IMG/VR virus record: IMGVR_UViG_3300045970_000329
Location: 1-36,831 of that record
Length of the DNA stretch: 36,831 nt
Direction: 5' to 3' (one strand)
Source: a virus
Made by a program: the position numbers and the translations under genes. The first letter of the stretch is position 1. Each line of letters begins with the position of its first letter. Below, in pieces: positions 30,940-36,831 of this stretch. The notes below the pieces were generated by a model that was given only the letters and a program-made list of their open reading frames with translations, was not told where the DNA came from and ran no database searches.

Positions 30940-31962
30940 CTAGACGACGCCGGCCTCGGTGGAGACGAGGGCGTCCTGGACCCGAATCGGGATGCCCAGG
31001 AAGTGCGGGACGAGCTGGCCGCCGCGGTCGACCCACTCCAGGTAGTTCTGCGACTTCTTCTGGAGCTGCTTGTTGAACATCGCGAAGCCCCAGCGGTTCA
31101 TGTAGAACACCGGCTGGACCTGGCCGATGTCGTAGATGGACGCGATCTGGTCCTGCATCGAGGCGGTGAGGTCGGGGCCGGTGGCGGCGGACGGAATGGT
31201 GCTCGCCACGTCGATGTTGCAGAGCCGCGAGACGTAGCGGTAGTCCTGGACGCAGAGTCCCAGGCTCCACTTGTGGTGGGTGACGAGGGCCAGGAACTCG
31301 GCGGTGCCGCCCGAATCCTTCACGAGCTGCTTGCCCAGGTCCTCGGTCCGGTACCCGGCCGTGCTGTTCTTGGGGAAGATGCCGTAGACGGTGTCCGGCG
31401 ACCAGCCGACCAGCCAGATGGAGGTGTTGGTGTTGGAGCCCGCGGTGCCGGCCTTGACGATCTGGCCCGCGGCAGGATTGCCGACGGTGGCGTTGAAGCG
31501 GGGGGTGAGGCCCATGATCTTCTCGGGCCCGCCGGTGTAGCCGGCCAGGATGCCGCCCTGGGTGGACGAGTAGAGGAGGGCGTTGGCGATCTCCAGGCCG
31601 AACGCGGCAACGAAGGCGTTGTCCTCGTCGGCGCGGAAGCCGGCGGCGTTGCCGTTCAGCTCAGCGAGGGCCACGTCCACCTTGGACAGACCCTCCAGCA
31701 TCCCACAGGACTCCTCGTAGACATCCGACTGGCTCTTGGAGGCGGTGATGCCCTGGTTCAGCTTGCGCCACATCGGGCTGGGGAGGGCGGTGCGGGCCGA
31801 GAAACGGTGCCCGGTGGGGAGGTTGCCGGCCTTGAAGGCCAGGTCCTGGAGAAAGCTGTTCTTCTTCGTCAGCAGCTCCACGACGGAAGCGATGCCACCC
31901 TCGGGGTTGGACTTCTTGGCGAGGTCGACCAGGGTGGGGTACAGCGTGCCGATTGCGGCCAT
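30940..31962 (-). CDS. Major capsid protein (BPP-1 Bbp17-like)
   Basis: A 340-residue protein that begins MAAIGTLYPTLVDLAKKSNP and continues with LLTKKNSFLQDLAFKAGNLP and HRFSARTALPSPMWRKLNQG, the signature of capsid proteins related to BPP-1 Bbp17 (an HK97-type fold with altered connectivity). VPHFLGIPIRVQDAL near the C-terminus is the typical last strand. AAGGAG lies 9 nt before ATG 31962. It follows the scaffold gene and precedes the cement gene. No capsid protease is visible, which fits related phages that assemble on a separate scaffold. Confidence 0.92.
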   Translation of the reverse strand: MAAIGTLYPTLVDLAKKSNPEGGIASVVELLTKKNSFLQDLAFKAGNLPTGHRFSARTALPSPMWRKLNQGITASKSQSDVYEESCGMLEGLSKVDVALAELNGNAAGFRADEDNAFVAAFGLEIANALLYSSTQGGILAGYTGGPEKIMGLTPRFNATVGNPAAGQIVKAGTAGSNTNTSIWLVGWSPDTVYGIFPKNSTAGYRTEDLGKQLVKDSGGTAEFLALVTHHKWSLGLCVQDYRYVSRLCNIDVASTIPSAATGPDLTASMQDQIASIYDIGQVQPVFYMNRWGFAMFNKQLQKKSQNYLEWVDRGGQLVPHFLGIPIRVQDALVSTEAGVV

Positions 31963-32026
31963 GCAGGAAACTCCTTGGGTGGTGAAACGGTGCTGGGGCT
32001 AGCGAAATGCTGGCCCCGGTGTGCTG

Positions 32027-32689
32027 CTAGTCGTTGAACATCGTGGGGTAGCGCTGGCGCAGGATGGCCTCGGGGTCCGGGGTCGAGGCGGCCGATGCCT
32101 GGCGCCCGGCCATCGAGTCCTCGCTGATGGCCTTGGCAGCGCGCACGGCGAGGCGGACGAGGGCGGGGTGGTTGCCCAGGCCCAACTCGGCGATGTCGCG
32201 CCGGATGGCTCCGTCCTGGTCGAAGGCGCCGAAGAAGCGGGCCACCTCGACCTTAGTGGAGTCGAACTGCGCGCCGCCCAGCTCCTTGTCCGACTTGATG
32301 GCCTCGGCCCAATCGCCCTGCTGCTTGGCGAAGGCGGCCTCGGCGGCGGCGTGGGACTTCTGGATGACGCCGGCGTAGAGGTCGACCAGCTTCTGGGCGC
32401 CCTCCGACTTGATGCCCAGCTCCTTGGCCAGCGGCTTGAACGCCTTGACCACCTCATCGTCGGCAGCCACGCCCTCGGGGACCTTGAAGTCCACCTCGGG
32501 CTCCACGACGGGTGCGGGGGGCGGGGCGGCGATGAGCTGTTCGGGCGCCGCCGGCGGCGCAGGCGCCGCGGCGGGCGCAGCAGCGGCCGGGGCCGGTGCA
32601 GGCGCCGGCGCGGCAGGGGCCGCGGGGGCGGCCGGGGCCTCGGGGGCCGGTGTGGCGGCGGGAGCGGCGGGGGTGGATTCGGTGCTCAT
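32027..32689 (-). CDS. Scaffolding protein with Pro/Ala repeat arm
   Basis: A 220-residue protein. Residues 8-60 are nearly pure Pro/Ala (repeating APAAPAAP), a disordered arm. Residues 70-220 have the usual scaffold pattern: EVVKAFKPLAKELGIKSEGA, FAKQQGDWAEAIKSDKELGG, ELGLGNHPALVRLAVRAAKA, and the end AILRQRYPTMFND. Such proteins guide capsid assembly and leave before DNA packaging. ATG 32689 overlaps the previous stop (ATGA). The repetitive Pro/Ala DNA may vary in length between relatives. Confidence 0.85.
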   Translation of the reverse strand: MSTESTPAAPAATPAPEAPAAPAAPAAPAPAPAPAAAAPAAAPAPPAAPEQLIAAPPPAPVVEPEVDFKVPEGVAADDEVVKAFKPLAKELGIKSEGAQKLVDLYAGVIQKSHAAAEAAFAKQQGDWAEAIKSDKELGGAQFDSTKVEVARFFGAFDQDGAIRRDIAELGLGNHPALVRLAVRAAKAISEDSMAGRQASAASTPDPEAILRQRYPTMFND

Positions 32690-33048
32690 TGGGTGTTGCT
32701 CTCCTCGGCGGCGACCTCTGCCGCTTCACGGGTGGCCTGGCGGGCGCGTGCCTCGGCTAGCTGCTCCTGGAGCGCCTGGACGTAGAGGTCGGGGGCGTGC
32801 TGCTGGCACCGGACCAGGAGGCCCAGCCCGACGGAGCGGCGGCCTTCGTTGTAGGAGGTGGAGTGGGGCTCGCCGACGAAGCTGGGGCCGAAGGTTCCGG
32901 CCTTCTCGTCGAGCAGGTCCCACACGAAGCGTCGCCCCTCGGGCGTGGACAACACGGCCACGAGGTCGGAGCGGACGCGGTCGGCCAGCCGCTCGTCCTC
33001 GGCGCGGAGCATGGCCTGGGCCCGCTCGCTGGCCAGGACCTCGCTCAC
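32686..33048 (-). CDS. Bbp19-like phage protein
   Basis: A 120-residue helical protein from GTG 33048 (GTGA overlap with the portal). GRRFVWDLLDEKAGTFGPSF (38-57), EPHSTSYNEGRRSVGLGLLV (60-79) and APDLYVQALQEQLAE follow the Bbp19-like domain found between portal and scaffold in BPP-1-like phages. Its function is not established; it may help head assembly. The C-terminal tail is charged and helical. Overlaps on both sides suggest fixed stoichiometry with portal and scaffold. Confidence 0.78.
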   Translation of the reverse strand: MSEVLASERAQAMLRAEDERLADRVRSDLVAVLSTPEGRRFVWDLLDEKAGTFGPSFVGEPHSTSYNEGRRSVGLGLLVRCQQHAPDLYVQALQEQLAEARARQATREAAEVAAEESNTQ

Positions 33049-34781
33049 ATGGCCCCCGTTCCGATGCCTGGCCCGCCGCCCTGGGATGCCAGCAGCCGGT
33101 TGAGGGCGCTGGTGCCGTTCACGTCGGTCTTGGACAGCAGCTCGGCCGACTTGGCCATGTCGGGCCCGGCCTGGGCAGCCTGCTGCGCCTGCTGCGCGTC
33201 GGCCACGGCCTTCGCCTTGGCCTGCCGGACGGCGTCCACTTCCTCCTGCGAGAACAGCAGGGACGGGTGGGTGCCGAGCATATCGGCGTACTGCGCGACC
33301 AGCTCGTCGGCGTTCAGCTTGTCGAGGATGTCCGGCTTGGCAGCGGCCAGGCTGCCCACGAAGCTGGCCAGGCGCTCGACCGCGGAGACGCCTAGGAGCC
33401 GCTGCGCCGCCGCCATGATCGAGACGTACTCGACCCGGATGGACTGGCCCTCCAGCTCTGCCGGGGGCTTGGGCAGCAGGCCGCGACGCAGGCAGATGAA
33501 GAACACCCGCTCCAGCAACTTGTCCAGCAGCTCGTCGTGCAGGCGCTCCAGCACGGGTCCGAGCGTCAGCAGCTTCTCCTCGTGGCGCTCCGCGACCTCG
33601 CGCGCCGTGGCGCGCTGGTTGCGGTCATCCATCGTGAGGGCCAGCCAGAGGTCGACGTAGAACGTCCGGTTGATGCGGTCCTCGTGCTGCCGGACGGCCT
33701 GGTCCACGGCGCCGATGGCGGCGGGGTGGATGTTCAGCACGGGCTCGAATCCCTGCGAGCCGGCCACGCGGTCGAGGTACGTCACGTCGCCCGGGAGCAG
33801 CGAGACGCGGCCAGCCTTGAGGGCGGACGGGGCGACCATCGGCGGATTGCTGATGCGGTCCACCACCATCGCCTTGCGCTTCTCCAGGAGCTGGAGAGCC
33901 TTGGCGTCGCCCAGGGCGTCGAACCCGGGGCCGGTGCCGTAGGTGTCGGTCCCGGTGACGTTCCAGCGCGGGGCCATGACCGGGAACTCGTGGTAGCCGG
34001 ACACCCGCAGGAACTGGCTGTCGGTCGAGTCGCTTCGCAGCTCGAACCAGACCGAGCGCCAGGCCATGTGCTGCGAGCCCAGCCGGCCGGGAATGAACCC
34101 GGGGTTCGGCTCGATGACGTGCATCACCTCGACCACGGCGTCGTACTGGTGTCGCTTCCAGAGGTCGCGGGTCTGACGGGAGCAGGCGTCGAGGCCAAAC
34201 TGCTCGACCGTCTGCGCGACGGTCATCGTGACCTCGCGCATCATCGTGTCCACCTGGCCGCGGGCCGAGGTGGCCAGGCAGAAGGAGCCGAGGGGCAGGA
34301 CGTAGGACCGGATGACTTCCTTGGCGTCCTCCTCCACGACCATGGCCGCGGTGGAGAACACGCCCAGGTCCCCGAATACGCTGGCCAGCCCGTTGTAGAC
34401 GTTGGACCGGATGAGGACTTCCTTGAGGATGTCCTCCACATCGACCAGCCAGCGGCGAACGGATGCGCTGGCCCGGCCGCCGTAGTTCGGAACGGCTAGC
34501 CGGAACCAGGGCCGAGCCGGGCTCACCAGCCCCGAGACGAACCCTGCCGCCAGGGTGCGGGCGGCCTGGGTCGGGGTGTTGTTGATCAGCTTCTCATTGG
34601 TCGCCGGCTTGTTGCGCTGGCTGGTCTGGTCGCGGAAGCGCCGAGGCAGGATGTAGTCAGCCTGCTGCTTCCAGACGGCGACCCAGGGGCTGCGCTCCTG
34701 CTTGAGCGTGGCCCAGCGGGTCAGGATGCGCTGCTTCTCGGGCTCGTTCGGCACCGGGTTGGCGGCGGAGCTGGTGATCAT
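33045..34781 (-). CDS. Portal (head-tail connector) protein
   Basis: A 578-residue portal of the podovirus head-tail connector family (PF12236 type). Evidence: QRILTRWATLKQERSPWVAV and YILPRRF at the start, PTQAARTLAAGFVSGLVSPA, RPWFRLAV, the VWFELRSDSTDSQFLRVSGY stretch, TYGTGPGFDALGDAKALQLL, and DRNQRATAREVAERHEEKLL. Twelve copies form the DNA channel at one capsid corner. The C-terminus is Gln/Ala-rich and then glycine-rich. Length is within the usual 500-600 range. It lies two genes after the large terminase, coupled to both neighbours by 4-bp overlaps. Confidence 0.93.
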   Translation of the reverse strand: MITSSAANPVPNEPEKQRILTRWATLKQERSPWVAVWKQQADYILPRRFRDQTSQRNKPATNEKLINNTPTQAARTLAAGFVSGLVSPARPWFRLAVPNYGGRASASVRRWLVDVEDILKEVLIRSNVYNGLASVFGDLGVFSTAAMVVEEDAKEVIRSYVLPLGSFCLATSARGQVDTMMREVTMTVAQTVEQFGLDACSRQTRDLWKRHQYDAVVEVMHVIEPNPGFIPGRLGSQHMAWRSVWFELRSDSTDSQFLRVSGYHEFPVMAPRWNVTGTDTYGTGPGFDALGDAKALQLLEKRKAMVVDRISNPPMVAPSALKAGRVSLLPGDVTYLDRVAGSQGFEPVLNIHPAAIGAVDQAVRQHEDRINRTFYVDLWLALTMDDRNQRATAREVAERHEEKLLTLGPVLERLHDELLDKLLERVFFICLRRGLLPKPPAELEGQSIRVEYVSIMAAAQRLLGVSAVERLASFVGSLAAAKPDILDKLNADELVAQYADMLGTHPSLLFSQEEVDAVRQAKAKAVADAQQAQQAAQAGPDMAKSAELLSKTDVNGTSALNRLLASQGGGPGIGTGAM

Positions 34782-35281
34782 CGGACCTGGGCCCTGCGCC
34801 CCTCGTACAGCGGGCGAACCCGGCGGATGAACTCAGCCGCGGGGTCGATGATGGAGGGGGGGCGGGCCGCGGACAGGGGAACGGAGGCGGGAGCCGGGCG
34901 GCCGGCGGACGAGGGGGTGGGGGCGGCAGGCGGCCCGCCGCTGGTCGGGGCGGGACGGGTGGTGGTGGCTGCGGGTCCGCTGGGGGGCGGCGGGCGGGCG
35001 CCGGGAGCCGGGGGCGTTGGCCCCGTGGCCATCGGGTCGAGGCTGGGCGGGCCCTTGAGCCCTGCGCCGGCGATGCCGTCGACACCCCGGGTGGAGGTGA
35101 GGAAGGTGGAGAGCATCCCCTTGCGCGCCATGAGCTGGAACTGCGCGCGCTGGCTGCTGGCCAGGGCTGCCTCGCCCATCAGGTCATTCTGGGCGGCGAC
35201 GGGCGGCGGTGGGGCCGCCTCGGCGGGCGGGCGCGCCGATAGCGCCTTCGCCCCGTAGTATGCGCCAGCGGCCAAACCCAT
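34778..35281 (-). CDS. Proline-rich structural protein between terminase and portal
   Basis: A 167-residue protein from ATG 35281, one base after the terminase stop. Residues 1-17 are small and hydrophobic (MGLAAGAYYGAKALSAR). Residues 30-68 could fold (NDLMGEAALASSQRAQFQLM). Residues 75-145 are a long Pro/Ala/Ser/Thr-rich disordered region. The end, AEFIRRVRPLYEGRRAQVR, is helical and basic. No family is recognised. ATGA overlap with the portal suggests a head role. High proline content resembles minor head proteins or scaffolds of other phages. Confidence 0.65.
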   Translation of the reverse strand: MGLAAGAYYGAKALSARPPAEAAPPPPVAAQNDLMGEAALASSQRAQFQLMARKGMLSTFLTSTRGVDGIAGAGLKGPPSLDPMATGPTPPAPGARPPPPSGPAATTTRPAPTSGGPPAAPTPSSAGRPAPASVPLSAARPPSIIDPAAEFIRRVRPLYEGRRAQVR

Positions 35282-35282
35282 G

Positions 35283-36617
35283 TCAGGACTCCATGTGGAA
35301 CGGGTCGTACTCAGCGCCGACGCATTGGTGGGACCGCGGGCGGTAGACGCCCAGCGGGTCCTGGCTCTCGCGCGGCGGGAGCGGGGAATAGAAGGTGAGG
35401 GCCAGCGCGTCGCCGCAATCAGGGGAGGCCATGCCCCGCTTCTTCATGTCGGCCTTGGACTCCAGGACGATGCGGGACTGCGAGTCGTACTTGAACGTCG
35501 GCGCGGCCAGGTCCAGCTTGAGCTGCTGGTCGTCGGGGATGGACCCCAGGCGCAGCCACTCCGCCATTTCGCCCCACAGCCTGGCCCGCGTGTTGGCGTA
35601 CTTCTGGACGTGGGAGCGGGTGCCGAAGTTCACGGCGATGGGGGCGCGCCCGAGCTGGCGCATCCGGTCCACGACTCCGGCACCCAAGCCGCCCTCGTCC
35701 ACGAAGATGGCGTCGGCGTTGTGCTCATCGGCGCAGGCCAGGGCGGCGGCGGCTACTTCCATGGTGTCGTAGCCGCGCAGCTTCTGGAGTGCGAAGGAGA
35801 CGGGCCCTTGGCGCAGGATGAGCGCCGTGGTGTCGTCGCCGAATCGAGCCGGGTCGACCCCAAGGGCCAGGCCGGCGTGGACGTACTCGCCCTCGGCGTA
35901 GCTGCGGACGGCGGCGGCCTCGATGCGGTCGGACGGGATGAGGATGTCCGCCCCGCCGGCTGAGAACACGCACATCATTTCGGCCTGGAACTGCGCCTCG
36001 CTCATTTCGTTGCGAGCGGCGGCTACCTCGGACGGCTCGATGGCCGCGGTGTCCTCGACGGTGAGGAGGGTCGCGTACCACTCTGGGTCACGGAGAGCCT
36101 TGTAATACAGCTCCGAGAACAGGTTGATGCCCTTGGCGGTGCCGATGAAGATGGCCCATCCGATGCGGTCGGCTAGCGCGGGGCGGATGATCTCGCCCCA
36201 GACGCTGGGCTCGATGTCCGCAACCTCGTCGACCACGATGCCGTCGAACCCAAGGCCGCGCAGCGCGGTGGCGTTGTCGGCGCCGAACAGCCGGATGGTC
36301 GCGCCGTTCGGAAACTCGACCTTGAGTTCGGACTCGCGGACCACGGTGCCGGGAACGTTGATGCAGACCTTCTTGAGAATGTCCCAGGCAACTGCCTTGG
36401 CCTGCGCGTAGTAGGGGGCGACGTAGGCGAAGCGGCCGTCCGGCGTGTTGAGGGCGCCCTTGAAGCCGCGCTTCGGATTGCCCAGCACCAGCTCGTGGAT
36501 GGAGAACACCGTCTTGCCGGCCCGGCGGTGGAGCACCAGGACCGAGAACCGCTTGCGTGCCTCATGTACCAGGCGCTGCCAGCGGCGCGGCTTGTAGCCG
36601 AGGTTGACGGCTGCCAC
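35283..36617 (-). CDS. Terminase large subunit (TerL)
   Basis: A 444-residue packaging motor. ATPase: Walker A HRRAGKT at 30-36, Walker B IVVDE with D130-E131, coupling motif GTAKG at 159-163. Nuclease (RNase H-like): D255 in GVDPARFGDD, D307 in FVDEGG and D400/D403 in DCGDALAL. It cuts phage DNA and pumps it through the portal. The start is GTG 36617, overlapping the resolvase stop (TAGTG). No small terminase is visible in the window; it should lie beyond the right edge or be replaced by another gene. Confidence 0.95.
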   Translation of the reverse strand: MAAVNLGYKPRRWQRLVHEARKRFSVLVLHRRAGKTVFSIHELVLGNPKRGFKGALNTPDGRFAYVAPYYAQAKAVAWDILKKVCINVPGTVVRESELKVEFPNGATIRLFGADNATALRGLGFDGIVVDEVADIEPSVWGEIIRPALADRIGWAIFIGTAKGINLFSELYYKALRDPEWYATLLTVEDTAAIEPSEVAAARNEMSEAQFQAEMMCVFSAGGADILIPSDRIEAAAVRSYAEGEYVHAGLALGVDPARFGDDTTALILRQGPVSFALQKLRGYDTMEVAAAALACADEHNADAIFVDEGGLGAGVVDRMRQLGRAPIAVNFGTRSHVQKYANTRARLWGEMAEWLRLGSIPDDQQLKLDLAAPTFKYDSQSRIVLESKADMKKRGMASPDCGDALALTFYSPLPPRESQDPLGVYRPRSHQCVGAEYDPFHMES

Positions 36618-36831
36618 TAGAGAATCCGCCGGCCAGGCGGCAGGGGCGTCGAGGCGCCGACGCCGATGAAGGCATGGATGGCCGCGACAGCGTCGGCCTG
36701 GTGTTCGTGGAGATCGCGGCGCGAGGCCCAGACGACCTCGGGGTACAGCTCGCGGACGGCCGCGATGACCTCGTCCTTCTTCGCCGTCTTGTTGCCGGTG
36801 AGGGCAGCCTTGAGCGCCATCGGGCTCTTGC
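36617..36831 (-). CDS. RuvC-like Holliday-junction resolvase, C-terminal part
   Basis: The frame runs in from the right edge without a stop, so the ATG at 36820 is an internal methionine rather than the start. The visible 71 residues (SPMALKAALTGNKTAKKDEV, and further HQADAVAAIHAF) match the C-terminus of RuvC-family resolvases: the P-xxxK-xALTGNGxAxK loop and the last catalytic aspartate (HQADAVA). It would resolve branched DNA before packaging. Many phages keep such a gene next to terL. It ends at TAG 36617-36619. Confidence 0.75.
   Translation of the reverse strand, partial: KSPMALKAALTGNKTAKKDEVIAAVRELYPEVVWASRRDLHEHQADAVAAIHAFIGVGASTPLPPGRRIL

Larger units (their letters stand above)
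714..36177. repeat. Dispersed GCTAGC palindrome, about 57 copies
   Basis: GCTAGC was found by reading at about 57 sites on this window, for example 714, 1370, 1620, 2451, 4163, 6601, 8901, 10367, 13182, 16579, 20667, 24721, 28042, 34495 and 36172. Base composition alone predicts about 12-13. Nine pairs are close together: 2829/2846, 4163/4172, 5304/5312, 6601/6619, 8057/8065, 15916/15933, 18354/18363, 24721/24730 and 28042/28050. Sites are coding in two frames (Leu-Ala, Ala-Ser) and form TAG stops in the third. About 20 copies lie in the first 9.7 kb but only 5 in the last 6.8 kb. Confidence 0.85.

Noticed and set aside
30486-31962. Diversity-generating retroelement, suggested by the BPP-1-like head
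   Set aside because: No reverse transcriptase, no accessory protein and no template/variable repeat pair with adenine differences was found in the window.
1-36831. tRNA genes and CRISPR arrays
   Set aside because: Reading both strands I saw no cloverleaf with T-loop signature and no regularly spaced direct repeats with spacers.

Overview
The window is most of a tailed bacteriophage genome (or an integrated prophage), short-tailed (podovirus-like), with high-GC DNA (roughly two thirds GC by eye), very tight gene packing, many 4-bp ATGA/GTGA stop-start overlaps and frequent GTG starts. The head genes resemble those of Bordetella phage BPP-1 (Bbp16-like cement, Bbp17-like capsid, Bbp19-like protein). 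The tail and ejection genes follow the T7 order (gp11-, gp12-, gp13-, gp14-like, then two large internal proteins). A tyrosine recombinase suggests a temperate or formerly temperate phage. These relatives point to a high-GC Gram-negative host, but nothing in the window proves it.

Layout. Bases 1-8961 are transcribed rightward: DNA metabolism first (primase-helicase, RecB/Cas4-like nuclease, a DEDD RuvC-fold protein related to IS110 transposase cores, small zinc-ribbon proteins), ending at a hairpin terminator near 5.35 kb. A second rightward block then starts at a good TTGACA-N17-TAGAAC promoter and opens with a sigma-factor-like protein. It continues with small zinc and membrane proteins, a dATP/dGTP diphosphohydrolase-family protein and a nucleoside deoxyribosyltransferase-like protein. 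A third short block (8.34-8.96 kb) begins at a TTGACA element overlapping a 17-bp inverted repeat. Bases 8946-9705 hold a small divergent pair. From 9.63 kb to the right edge every gene is leftward. Reading from the right edge: RuvC-like resolvase (cut by the window), large terminase, portal, scaffold, capsid, cement, a bidirectional-looking hairpin, tail and ejection proteins, a 2641-residue polyvalent virion protein, a repeat-built tail fibre, endolysin and three small membrane proteins. A U-tract terminator follows at 11.1 kb, then the integrase module.

The strongest unexplained signal is not a gene. The palindrome GCTAGC occurs about 57 times (hand count), against roughly 12-13 expected from base composition. 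Nine times two copies lie 8, 9, 17 or 18 bp apart. It accounts for most CTAG tetranucleotides in the window, is densest in the early region, supplies Leu-Ala or Ala-Ser codons and several TAG stops, and resembles the highly iterated palindromes of cyanobacteria. Other points of interest are the transposase-like DEDD protein lacking its usual partner domain, five TGGTCAAC repeats beside the integrase, an integrase without the canonical first arginine, and a giant ejected protein with HExxH and acetyltransferase-like segments.
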